Below are positions 16,337 to 24,318 of a stretch of 64,000 bases of DNA, piece by piece. Origin of the DNA: an uncultured Candidatus Saccharibacteria bacterium. GTDB lineage: Bacteria > Patescibacteriota > Saccharimonadia > Saccharimonadales > Saccharimonadaceae. Position 1 is the first letter of the stretch, and each line of letters begins with the position of its first letter. The position numbers and the translations under genes were made by a program. The notes beneath the pieces were generated by a model. It was not told where the DNA came from. It did no database searches and worked only from the letters and a program-made list of their open reading frames with translations. The stretch spans positions 15,326 to 79,325 of the forward strand of contig CAPFSK010000004.1 in the NCBI GenBank assembly GCA_948614045.1. The letters are read 5' to 3'.

Positions 16337-18067
16337 ATGAACAGAAATAAAGTTTTGCGCTGGGGAGTGATTGCGGTAGTAGCTGTGATCGTGGCGCGAC
16401 TTTTTTGTATTCAGATTATTGATCATGATGTATGGACGGAGAAGGCGGCGGCGCAGCAGACGAAGCAAAATGTTTTAATTGCGAAACGGGGGGAGGTGTA
16501 TATGATGGATGGGGATACGCCGGTGGCGGTGGCGATGAACGCAACGGTCTATACGGTAATTGTGGACCCGATGTTGGCGAGTCAGGAAGAGGTGGAGAAG
16601 ATAATTAGTCCGCTGATAGGTGATAAGCAGGTAGCCGAATGGGGAGATGTATTCGCAGATAAGAAACTGCGCTATTATGTCGTGGCGCGAAATGTGGAGC
16701 GTAAGGCGGCGGAAAAGGTCGCAGAGGCGGATCTTACTGGAGTATGGTTGCAGGCGAATACGAAGCGGGTATATCCGGAAGGAGATTTGGGAGCGACGGT
16801 ACTGGGGTTTGTAAATGCGGAAGGGGTAGGTCAGTATGGTGTTGAGGGGGCAATGAATGAGGAGCTGTCGGGGAAGGATGGACTGCTCCGGACGGTGAAA
16901 GATGTCAATAACGTGGCGTTGTCGATTGGGGATGATAATGTGCGGATTCCGGCGGAGGATGGGCAGAATATTGTATTGACGATTGACCGGAATTTGCAGT
17001 ACAAGGTAGAGAAGATTTTGGAGCGAAAGGCTGGGGAGCTAGGGTTCAAGAATATTAGTGCGCTGGTGATGAATCCGCAAAATGGGAAGATCCTCGCGAT
17101 GGCGAATATTCCGGGGTATGATCCGGCGAATTTTGGGGCGGTGGAGAGTGCAGAGGATTATATTAATCACGTGGTTGAAGATCCGTACGAGCCGGCAAGC
17201 GTATGTAAGGTGTTTGCGTTTGCGACGGGTCTGGAGTATGGAGTAATGACGCCGGATAAAACTTATCAGAATGAGAATGTGACGTATGTGGACGGGTTGC
17301 CGATTAAGAATGCGGTGCAGTATACGAATTTGGTTGGCACGACGACGATGCAGACGGCGCTGGATTGGTCAATGAATACGGGGTCGACACAGGTGCTGCG
17401 ATGGCTGAGCGGGAGTGAGACAGATATTACGGCGACGGGAAGGGAACGGTTGTATGATTATTACTATAATCATTTTGGGCTAGGGAAGGAAACGGGAATT
17501 GAGCTATTAGAGGCGATTGGTACAGTACAAGGTCCGCACGCGGAGATTTATGGATTGGATGCGACATATGCGAATATGACGTTTGGTCAGAATATGCAGG
17601 TGACGATGTTACAGACGGCGGCGGGATTGGCGTCGATTATCAATGGCGGAAATTATTATACGCCGACGGTGGTGGCAGGGAAAATGACAGACGGGAAGTT
17701 TGTGGAGGAGGCGACTAAAGAACCGGTAAGGCGGACAGTTTCGGCGGAAACCAGTGCGACGATGCGGGAAATGATGTATAATACACGTAAGACATGGCGT
17801 GAAAACGGTACGGATCCGGCGGGATATTATGTCGGTGGAAAGACTGGTACAGCGCAGGCAATTAAAAATGGAGAATATTCGTTTGACGAGACGATAGCGA
17901 CGTATGTCGGGTTTGGCGGTGCGGAGGGGAGCGATCCGGAATATCTGATTATGGTGCGGGTCTGGGAAGAGAATAAGAAGGCAGCGGGTGATGCGCACGC
18001 TTTGCCGGTGTTTAATGAGTTAAAGGCGCAAGTTCAGGATTATTTAAAGATAAAGCCAGGAGTGTAA
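16337..18067 (+). CDS. ftsI: Penicillin-binding protein 2/FtsI transpeptidase
   Basis: Class B PBP that cross-links septal peptidoglycan. N-terminal membrane anchor (8-25), PBP dimerisation domain, then the transpeptidase motifs: Ser288-x-x-Lys in PASVCK, SMN, and KTGTAQ with Lys502. The 576-aa length is typical. TATAAT at 16325-16330 ends 6 nt before the ATG, so it has its own leaderless promoter. mraY follows after one base. Confidence 0.94.
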   Translation: MNRNKVLRWGVIAVVAVIVARLFCIQIIDHDVWTEKAAAQQTKQNVLIAKRGEVYMMDGDTPVAVAMNATVYTVIVDPMLASQEEVEKIISPLIGDKQVAEWGDVFADKKLRYYVVARNVERKAAEKVAEADLTGVWLQANTKRVYPEGDLGATVLGFVNAEGVGQYGVEGAMNEELSGKDGLLRTVKDVNNVALSIGDDNVRIPAEDGQNIVLTIDRNLQYKVEKILERKAGELGFKNISALVMNPQNGKILAMANIPGYDPANFGAVESAEDYINHVVEDPYEPASVCKVFAFATGLEYGVMTPDKTYQNENVTYVDGLPIKNAVQYTNLVGTTTMQTALDWSMNTGSTQVLRWLSGSETDITATGRERLYDYYYNHFGLGKETGIELLEAIGTVQGPHAEIYGLDATYANMTFGQNMQVTMLQTAAGLASIINGGNYYTPTVVAGKMTDGKFVEEATKEPVRRTVSAETSATMREMMYNTRKTWRENGTDPAGYYVGGKTGTAQAIKNGEYSFDETIATYVGFGGAEGSDPEYLIMVRVWEENKKAAGDAHALPVFNELKAQVQDYLKIKPGV

Positions 18068-18068
18068 G

Positions 18069-19097
18069 ATGGAAGATACGTTTAGTAATGAAGCGTTTTA
18101 TGGGCTGATTTTGGCATTGAGCGCGTTTTTCTTGGCAACGTTCTTGACGCCGGTGTATACGTATTTTGCATATAAATATAAGTTTTGGAAGAAACAGAAA
18201 CAGACGACAGCGACGGGTGATGCGTTACCGATTATGACGAAGTTGCACGCGAAGAAGTTCACGAGGCATTTTCCGACGATGGCGGGAGTGATTGGAGTGG
18301 TGACGGTGTTTGCGGTGACGTGGATTTGTAATTTGAATCGGGAACAGACTTGGTTGCCGCTAGTTGGGTTTATCGGGGGGAGCGTAGTAGGGTTGATTGA
18401 TGATTTGATTAATGTGTTCGGAAGTGGGAAGGGCGCTGCAGGGTTAAGGGCGCCGGTGAAATTTGCGATGATTACGATTGTGGGGGCGACTCTGGGTTGG
18501 TGGTTTGCAGTGCGGTTGGGGTGGACAACGATTGAAATTCCGTTTATAGGAGCAATGGAAGTGGGCGTGGTGGGGATGATTGCGATTTTTACATTTGCAG
18601 TGGTAGCGACAAGCAATGCGGTGAATATTTCGGATGGACTGGATGGGTTGGCCGGGGGGTTGGCGATGCTGGCGTATGGGGCATATGGAGTGATTGCGCT
18701 ATTCCAGGGGCAGTGGATGTTGACCGGGTTTTGCTTGACGGTAGTAGGATGGTTGTTGTCGTATATTTGGTTTAACGTGCCGCCAGCGAGGTTTATGATG
18801 GGAGATGTGGGGTCGTTTGCATTGGGGGCGGGGTTAGGCGTAGTGGCAATGATGACAAATGCGTTTTTCCTATTGCCGGTGATAGGGGTTCTGTTTGTGG
18901 TGGAGGCAGGGTCAAGTTTGATTCAGATGTTTTGGAAGAAAGTATTCCATAAGAAGCTGTTTATTTCGGCGCCAATACATCATCATCTGGAAGCAAAAGG
19001 CTGGGGTGAGGCGAAGATCGTGATGCGGTTTTGGGTAATAGCGGGGGTGTTTGCAATTATTGGCGTCTTTCTCGCGACGCAAGGAGGTATTGTATGA
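18069..19097 (+). CDS. mraY: Phospho-N-acetylmuramoyl-pentapeptide-transferase
   Basis: Integral membrane enzyme that makes lipid I from UDP-MurNAc-pentapeptide and undecaprenyl phosphate. About ten hydrophobic helices. The family signatures include LIDDLIN, NAVNISDGLDGLAGG, FMMGDVGSFALGAGLG and APIHHHLEAKGW. It is separated from ftsI by one base and is therefore co-transcribed. Confidence 0.95.
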   Translation: MEDTFSNEAFYGLILALSAFFLATFLTPVYTYFAYKYKFWKKQKQTTATGDALPIMTKLHAKKFTRHFPTMAGVIGVVTVFAVTWICNLNREQTWLPLVGFIGGSVVGLIDDLINVFGSGKGAAGLRAPVKFAMITIVGATLGWWFAVRLGWTTIEIPFIGAMEVGVVGMIAIFTFAVVATSNAVNISDGLDGLAGGLAMLAYGAYGVIALFQGQWMLTGFCLTVVGWLLSYIWFNVPPARFMMGDVGSFALGAGLGVVAMMTNAFFLLPVIGVLFVVEAGSSLIQMFWKKVFHKKLFISAPIHHHLEAKGWGEAKIVMRFWVIAGVFAIIGVFLATQGGIV

Positions 19098-19139
19098 GTG
19101 GTGTTTGGGCTATGAATAACGAGCCAAAGGAGGTATGAG

Positions 19140-19256
19140 GTGGGCGATAGTAGTAATATGGTAAAGAATTTGCTAAAAGCGGCGGTTGGGATTTTGTTCG
19201 CCATTTTCTTAGTGATGTCACTCGCGACGTTTGTGATGGATAATAGCTGGATGTAG
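19140..19256 (+). CDS. 38-aa single-pass membrane peptide between mraY and ftsW
   Basis: A GTG start with AAAGGAGG 6 nt upstream (an internal ATG gives 32 aa). The product MVKNLLKAAVGILFAIF..., after six leading residues, has one hydrophobic helix and a short polar end DNSWM. It is too short for routine annotation. Its position suggests a small division or wall-synthesis accessory peptide, but no family is recognised. Confidence 0.5.
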   Translation: MGDSSNMVKNLLKAAVGILFAIFLVMSLATFVMDNSWM

Positions 19257-19293
19257 GTGGCTGGAGAGTAGAAGATGTTTTCGGAGACTTGGA

Positions 19294-20514
19294 ATGAGGA
19301 AGCATAAGAGTGACAGAATTATCGGGGTATTGACGGTGATTTTGCTTGGGGTGGGGTTGATTGTGATTTATGCGATTGGGCCGATGCGGGCGAATGTGAT
19401 GAATGCGACCTATGGAACAGATTATAGCGAGAATTATTTCTTTCTCAGGCAGTTATTGAATGTTGTATTGGCGATGGCAGTATTTATCGCAGCGTTTAAG
19501 TTGCCATATGCGTGGGTGAAGAAGTGGGGGAAAGTGGTGCTAATCGTGGGGCTGTTGGCATGTGCGGCGTTGATGGTTTTATCGTGGACAGGGAGTTCGA
19601 TGGCGAGTTGTGAACTGGGGGCGTGTCGGTGGATTAAAGTTGGGGGAGGGATTAGTTTTCAGCCGGCGGAGATCGTGAAGTTTGGGTTGGTACTATATTT
19701 GGCGGAGTTAATGGCGGAGCGGAAAAAGCAAGGAAAGCTAACGAGCTGGTCGGATTTTTGGTTGCCGTTTGTGATTGTGTGCGGATTATCGCTGGGGTTT
19801 GTAGTGGTAGTACAAAAGGACTTAGGGACGGGGGTGAGCATGATGGCAATTATTGTTGCGATGTTGTTCATGAGTGGGGTGCCGATGCGGTATTTTGGGA
19901 TGGCACTAGGAGTAATAGGCGTGTGCGGGGTGCTTGCGATTGTGAGTTCGCCGCATCGAATTGAGCGGCTACTGACGTTTAATGATGCGGACTCGAGCGA
20001 TTCGTATCATATTGAGAATGCGATGATTGCAATTGGAACGGGGGGGTTTTTCGGAGTAGGAATTGGAAATAGTGTGCAGGCGACGGGGTATTTACCAGAG
20101 TCGATTAACGACTCGGTGTTTGCGGTGATGGGGGAGACGTTTGGGTTTGTTGGGCTGGTGGCAGTAGTGGTGTGTTTCGCGGTACTACTACTTCGGTTGC
20201 TTCGGACGGCGAATTATTTGCATGACGATGAGGAGTCATTGGTAGTGATAGGGGTATTCGCATGGGCGACGGCGCATGTGGTGGTGAATATTGCCTCGAT
20301 GACGGGCTTGCTGCCTTTGACGGGGATTACGCTGCCATTGTTGAGCTATGGTGGGACGAGTATGCTGTTTATGGCGGCGGCTCTAGGATTGGCTCTACAG
20401 CTTTCGTGCTATACTAGTAGGGAACCGAGAAAAGAGGAAGTAGTGGAAGCGAGAAACAGTAGTACTGAGATAGTGAGGAGGCGGCAGCAGCCGGTGATAA
20501 GGAGGGAACGATGA
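19294..20514 (+). CDS. ftsW: SEDS-family peptidoglycan polymerase FtsW
   Basis: FtsW/RodA/SpoVE family glycan polymerase working with FtsI at the septum. About ten membrane helices. Seen: RWIKVGGGISFQPAEIVKFGLVLYLA, VVQKDLGTG, GFFGVGIGNSVQATGYLPESINDSVFAVMGE and LPLLSYGGTSML. Neighbours (ftsI, mraY, murG) favour FtsW over RodA. It overlaps murG by ATGA. Confidence 0.93.
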   Translation: MRKHKSDRIIGVLTVILLGVGLIVIYAIGPMRANVMNATYGTDYSENYFFLRQLLNVVLAMAVFIAAFKLPYAWVKKWGKVVLIVGLLACAALMVLSWTGSSMASCELGACRWIKVGGGISFQPAEIVKFGLVLYLAELMAERKKQGKLTSWSDFWLPFVIVCGLSLGFVVVVQKDLGTGVSMMAIIVAMLFMSGVPMRYFGMALGVIGVCGVLAIVSSPHRIERLLTFNDADSSDSYHIENAMIAIGTGGFFGVGIGNSVQATGYLPESINDSVFAVMGETFGFVGLVAVVVCFAVLLLRLLRTANYLHDDEESLVVIGVFAWATAHVVVNIASMTGLLPLTGITLPLLSYGGTSMLFMAAALGLALQLSCYTSREPRKEEVVEARNSSTEIVRRRQQPVIRRER

Positions 20515-21743
20515 AAGTTTTAGTGGTAGGGGGTGGCTCGGGTGGACATATTACGCCGGCGGTGGCGGTAGTGAGAGAATTACTGGAGTTGAAGCCGCGG
20601 ACGCGGGTGGAGTTTTGGACGGATCGGAAGTATTATAAGAATGTTGTAAAAATTACAACAGAAATTGGGGTGAGATGGGGTGGTAGAGAGAGGAATGGTC
20701 GAAATTATGTGCGAGTGAGAAGAATTTGTGCAGGAAAATTTCACCGATATGCGGGCTGGACGGCGAAGGATTACGTGAAAGAATGGCGGGTGGTACTGAA
20801 GGATTTAATATGGGGGAATATAGTAGGGTTCGTGGGGTTTGTTGGCGGTATAGTGCAGAGTTTCGTGAGGCTGTTGTGGCCAGGGAAGCGGCCAGATGTA
20901 ATTTTCTTGAAAGGGGGATTCGTGGGACTACCTGTGGGGTTAGTGGCGAGATTGTTCCGAATACCATATGTTGTGCATGAATCGGATATGGTGCCGGGGT
21001 TGGCGAATCGATTGTTGATGAAAAAAGCAGCAGTAGTAGCGACCGGTTGGGGCGGAATGGGTAGTATGCAAAATGCGGTATGTGTTGGGATACCGGTGGC
21101 GCCAGAATTCAAGGCGGTGAGTGAGACGAAGCAGAAGACTCTGAAGAAGACTTTTGGGTTTGACCCGGAGCGACCACTGGTAGTAGTGACGGGGGGGAGT
21201 CAAGGGTCGTTGAATATTGATGAGGCGATGAGGGCAGTTTTACCAGAGATGTTGAAGTTTACGAGCGTGGGATTGGTAGCGGGGCGTAAACATTATGAGA
21301 CGATGGTGGAGCTGAAAAAATATGAGGAATGGGATAAGGCGAAGCTGAAGTCGAATTTTCGGATGTGGGAATTTAATTCGGCTATGCACGAGCTGATGGG
21401 TGCAGCGGATGTTGTAGTGAGCCGAGCAGGAGCGACGACGATTGCGGAGTTAGCGGCGTTAAAGAAGGCGGTGATTTTGGTGCCGTTTGAACAGTTGCCG
21501 GGCGGTCATCAGACGAAAAATGCGGAGAGACTGAGCGAACGAGGAGCGGTATTGATGGTGCCGGATGCGGAGATGCAAGAAAAGCCAGAGATGTTACTGG
21601 AAGCAGTGAGGCATTTGGTGCGAGCTCCGAGGGAACGAGAGACGATGGCGGAAAAGTTGCAGGCGGAGGCGCGACCAGATGCAGCGAAGAAATTAGCAGA
21701 GATAGTAATAGAGGTAGGGAACGATCCTTATCGGAAGAAATAG
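20511..21743 (+). CDS. murG: UDP-N-acetylglucosamine transferase MurG
   Basis: GT28 enzyme converting lipid I to lipid II on the inner membrane face. Seen: MKVLVVGGGSGGHITPAVAV at the N-terminus, VIFLKGGFVGLPVG, VVTGGSQGSLNIDEA, SRAGATTIAELAALKKAVILVPFEQLPGGHQTKNAE. At 410 aa it is about 40-50 aa longer than usual, with the extra length in the N-terminal half around residues 60-110. Start overlaps the ftsW stop. Confidence 0.93.
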   Translation: MKVLVVGGGSGGHITPAVAVVRELLELKPRTRVEFWTDRKYYKNVVKITTEIGVRWGGRERNGRNYVRVRRICAGKFHRYAGWTAKDYVKEWRVVLKDLIWGNIVGFVGFVGGIVQSFVRLLWPGKRPDVIFLKGGFVGLPVGLVARLFRIPYVVHESDMVPGLANRLLMKKAAVVATGWGGMGSMQNAVCVGIPVAPEFKAVSETKQKTLKKTFGFDPERPLVVVTGGSQGSLNIDEAMRAVLPEMLKFTSVGLVAGRKHYETMVELKKYEEWDKAKLKSNFRMWEFNSAMHELMGAADVVVSRAGATTIAELAALKKAVILVPFEQLPGGHQTKNAERLSERGAVLMVPDAEMQEKPEMLLEAVRHLVRAPRERETMAEKLQAEARPDAAKKLAEIVIEVGNDPYRKK

Positions 21744-21755
21744 GGAATTAGAAAA

Positions 21756-22319
21756 ATGCGTGGGCAAAGTAAAAGCAGTGAACAGATGCGACGGGGGAGG
21801 ACGATTGTTGCAGAGAGGGAACGGGCAGAATCGGAATCTGAGCGGATGCAGGCGCGGCGGCAGGCGCATCGGAAGAAAAAGCGGTCGATGCTTGTCGGAG
21901 TGCTATTTTTGGTAGTAATTGGGCTGTCGGCGTATTTAGGATTTAGAGAGTTGGAGAATCGACGCGAGGAGACTTTGGAACAGGCAAAGGCGGAAAAGTT
22001 GGAGGTGACGGTGCCGGTAATTGATGAGGATCAGAGAGGTCAGATTTCGGAGCGGGTGCGGGCGTATATTGCAGAGCTGGAGCGTGAATTCGCGCGTAAA
22101 GGATACACAGTAGAACGGGTAACCCTACCGACGGGGATGATTCGGGCGATTTATGTCGATTTAGAGGGGAGAGATGTGTTCTTAAAGATGAATATTGATC
22201 GGAGTGTAGAAGTGTCGGTGGAGGACGCGGAAAAAATGCTGAAATATTTGGATGAACATGATTTACATCCAGTTGAGTATGTCGATGTGCGGCTTGAAGG
22301 AAAGGCTTATTATAAATAG
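21756..22319 (+). CDS. ftsQ: FtsQ/DivIB-like division protein
   Basis: A 187-aa bitopic protein: long basic cytoplasmic N-terminus, membrane helix at about 48-65 (MLVGVLFLVVIGLSAYLGF) and a small extracytoplasmic domain ending VEYVDVRLEGKAYYK, like the C-terminal strand of FtsQ. No clear POTRA domain is visible, so it is a reduced version. It is the last gene of the dcw block, 12 nt after murG. Confidence 0.65.
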   Translation: MRGQSKSSEQMRRGRTIVAERERAESESERMQARRQAHRKKKRSMLVGVLFLVVIGLSAYLGFRELENRREETLEQAKAEKLEVTVPVIDEDQRGQISERVRAYIAELEREFARKGYTVERVTLPTGMIRAIYVDLEGRDVFLKMNIDRSVEVSVEDAEKMLKYLDEHDLHPVEYVDVRLEGKAYYK

Positions 22320-22650
22320 GGGGGATTTTAGGTTCCGTAGTTCTCTTTTCTGTTCGGGTTTTGTTCGTGTATGAAAAGTAGCCTAAAAATTGTTGGAATG
22401 AGCGGTGGCGTGGTAGATGCGCGACGAGAGGGTTTTTAGAAAAATGAGCGAAAAAAGGGGAATTTGGAGAAAAATTTGTAAAAAATGAGCTAAAGTTCGA
22501 CTTACAGGGGTGACTGGGGTGGAGGCTTGGATGATATAGATGCAACAGAGATGGATCCTGATGTAGTGTCGCAAAAGGTATATTGTACGACATTAAGTTT
22601 CAGTCGAAAAGATGAGTATTCATGCGTCTTCCCTCTAATAAAAAACACGA
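22320..22650. other. Intergenic region, no feature supported
   Basis: About 330 nt with stop codons in all frames and no convincing promoter, terminator or long hairpin. It separates the dcw cluster from an accessory stretch. Confidence 0.4.
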
Positions 22651-22662
22651 TAAAATGTGAAT

Positions 22663-22881
22663 ATGTCGCCTTTGTTTAATATTATGAAAATGTTAAAGAA
22701 AATCTATTTAGTTCTCCGTCGTGCTATGCTTCGTATTGGTCGTAATGTGCTAAAGTTTCAGTTTTGTCTGAAGTTCGAGGTGAAAGCGGGTCTAGATATA
22801 GATAAATCTAACGGGGAAGTAACAGGGGTGAAAAATCGGGGAATTGAGGAAAAGAAATTGCTAGATAGTGATGTAGATTAG
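22663..22881 (+). CDS. Short hypothetical protein
   Basis: A 72-aa product with a basic, amphipathic N-terminal half (MKMLKKIYLVLRRAMLRIGRNV) and an acidic end. TAAAAT at 22651-22656 ends 6 nt before the ATG, matching the leaderless pattern of the region. No family recognised and codon signal is weak. Confidence 0.4.
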   Translation: MSPLFNIMKMLKKIYLVLRRAMLRIGRNVLKFQFCLKFEVKAGLDIDKSNGEVTGVKNRGIEEKKLLDSDVD

Positions 22882-22907
22882 AAATTTCATAATTCCCTCT
22901 CGCTTGG

Positions 22908-23636
22908 CTAGATAATTTCGGCAAGTTTTTGTTGAAGTTGAAACTTAATCCATTCGGTAAGAGCAGTATAGCTACTGTCGGCAGCACAGTCATGAATGGC
23001 GGCGTGATAGATTTGTTTCTTTTCGGCATTATGGCGCGGAAACCCAGCAATGATCGGAATATATCCCAGAGACACGGAGAGTTGGTCGGTAACGACACGG
23101 GCGATACGCCCGTTGCCATCGAAAAATGGGTGAATCCGGATGAAGTTATAATGAAAGCGTGCAAGGAAACGACAGGCTTCGTCAATATTTGTAGCCATAA
23201 CGTAGGGTACGCTATTCGTGAGGTCGTGGGCGAGCGTATAAAGTTCATTGTAGACTTCGGCTCCGCCACGGGGAATGCGATGCAGGTCTTCGTCTCCTGG
23301 TGCGCCAAAGCGGACGTCGTGACCGCGAGTGCGTAATTCCCCACTCTGGCGGTAAACTTGACGGAAGAGTTTTGCGTGCATCCGCTTCCAATCGTTAATC
23401 CAGTCGGATTCGTTGCGACTGGCGAGACGAGTGCGAATTTCGACGGGTTGTTCAAGCTCTTTGGCGAAGTCTAGAATGATCGTATTCAGCCCTTGTTCTT
23501 CGGCGCTGCGTACCAGGGGATGAATCGAGCTAATCGAGTAGCGCCGGCCGCTGCGATATTCTGGGGTTTTGCGATATTTACGCCAAAGCGATTTAGCGGC
23601 GTCTTCTTCGGCAATCTCTGTGCGTTCCTCGCTCAT
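22908..23636 (-). CDS. Fic-domain protein (AMP transferase-like)
   Basis: A 242-aa protein with the complete Fic motif HPFFDGNGRIAR beginning at His169. The loop gives the catalytic His, a metal-binding acid and the phosphate-binding GNGR, so it is predicted to transfer AMP or another nucleotide-derived group to a protein. I see no clear inhibitory SxxxEG/N helix. The start overlaps the stop of the SocA/Panacea-like gene by ATGA, so the two are translationally coupled. Confidence 0.88.
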   Translation of the reverse strand: MSEERTEIAEEDAAKSLWRKYRKTPEYRSGRRYSISSIHPLVRSAEEQGLNTIILDFAKELEQPVEIRTRLASRNESDWINDWKRMHAKLFRQVYRQSGELRTRGHDVRFGAPGDEDLHRIPRGGAEVYNELYTLAHDLTNSVPYVMATNIDEACRFLARFHYNFIRIHPFFDGNGRIARVVTDQLSVSLGYIPIIAGFPRHNAEKKQIYHAAIHDCAADSSYTALTEWIKFQLQQKLAEII

Positions 23637-24307
23637 TTATCCTTCTTTTTAGGCCATCCGGGCAGTTTAATGATAAACTTATGCAATTTGATACTATCCT
23701 GGTCGTTTGGGGCTTTATTTTGCGTCTCAGCGTCGGGATATTCGAGGTCGGTGCTTTCTTTCACGATGTCGGCGAGCATGCCGCGTAGGAGGGTGGCCTG
23801 AAGGGCGCCAATTTCGTTAGTCGGAGTTTTGATATGAATTTTTAGGCGTATTCCGCTATTCGGGAATTGGTTTTTGAGATCGGTAGTGGTGATGTGATAT
23901 TTGTCGCCGTTAGTGTGTGTAGTCCAGCTGGGGTCTTGGCTGGCGCGGACAAGTTCAGGCGTGCGGTAACTTTGTAGAAGCCTGAGGGTTTTTTGGACGG
24001 CGTTGATGATTTCTGCTTTCGTATTGTCTGTAGTTTTCGGTTTATTTAAGTTGTAGGTTTTATTCTCATATAGTAGGTTGGCTGGCATATCTTGAATGAT
24101 GATTTCTGGATGGTTTAAAATAATATCTGGTAACCCATCGGGCGCTGGACCAAGAGGTAGCCGGATATAAGTAATATCTTTGGGTTGCATGAGTTTCTTG
24201 CGGATGAGTTCTTTGTGCACAAAATAAATAGCCTTAGTTAGGCGGATTCGTGTAAGTGGTGCTTCATTGAGTTGAAGTACAAGTTCGGCGAGCTGTTGGA
24301 GATTCAT
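23633..24307 (-). CDS. SocA/Panacea-like (DUF4065-type) protein
   Basis: A 224-aa protein. The N-terminal half, with LTKAIYFVHKELIRKK, then YIRLPLGPAPDGLPDII, resembles the Panacea/SocA antitoxin domain (K-hydrophobic-Y-F, later GP). The Panacea family is known from published work to pair with many different toxins, Fic included. Placement directly before fic with a 4-nt overlap supports an antitoxin role. The C-terminal ~80 residues are polar and unassigned. It could instead be a regulator unrelated to Fic. Confidence 0.55.
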   Translation of the reverse strand: MNLQQLAELVLQLNEAPLTRIRLTKAIYFVHKELIRKKLMQPKDITYIRLPLGPAPDGLPDIILNHPEIIIQDMPANLLYENKTYNLNKPKTTDNTKAEIINAVQKTLRLLQSYRTPELVRASQDPSWTTHTNGDKYHITTTDLKNQFPNSGIRLKIHIKTPTNEIGALQATLLRGMLADIVKESTDLEYPDAETQNKAPNDQDSIKLHKFIIKLPGWPKKKDK

Positions 24308-24318
24308 GGATGAATATT

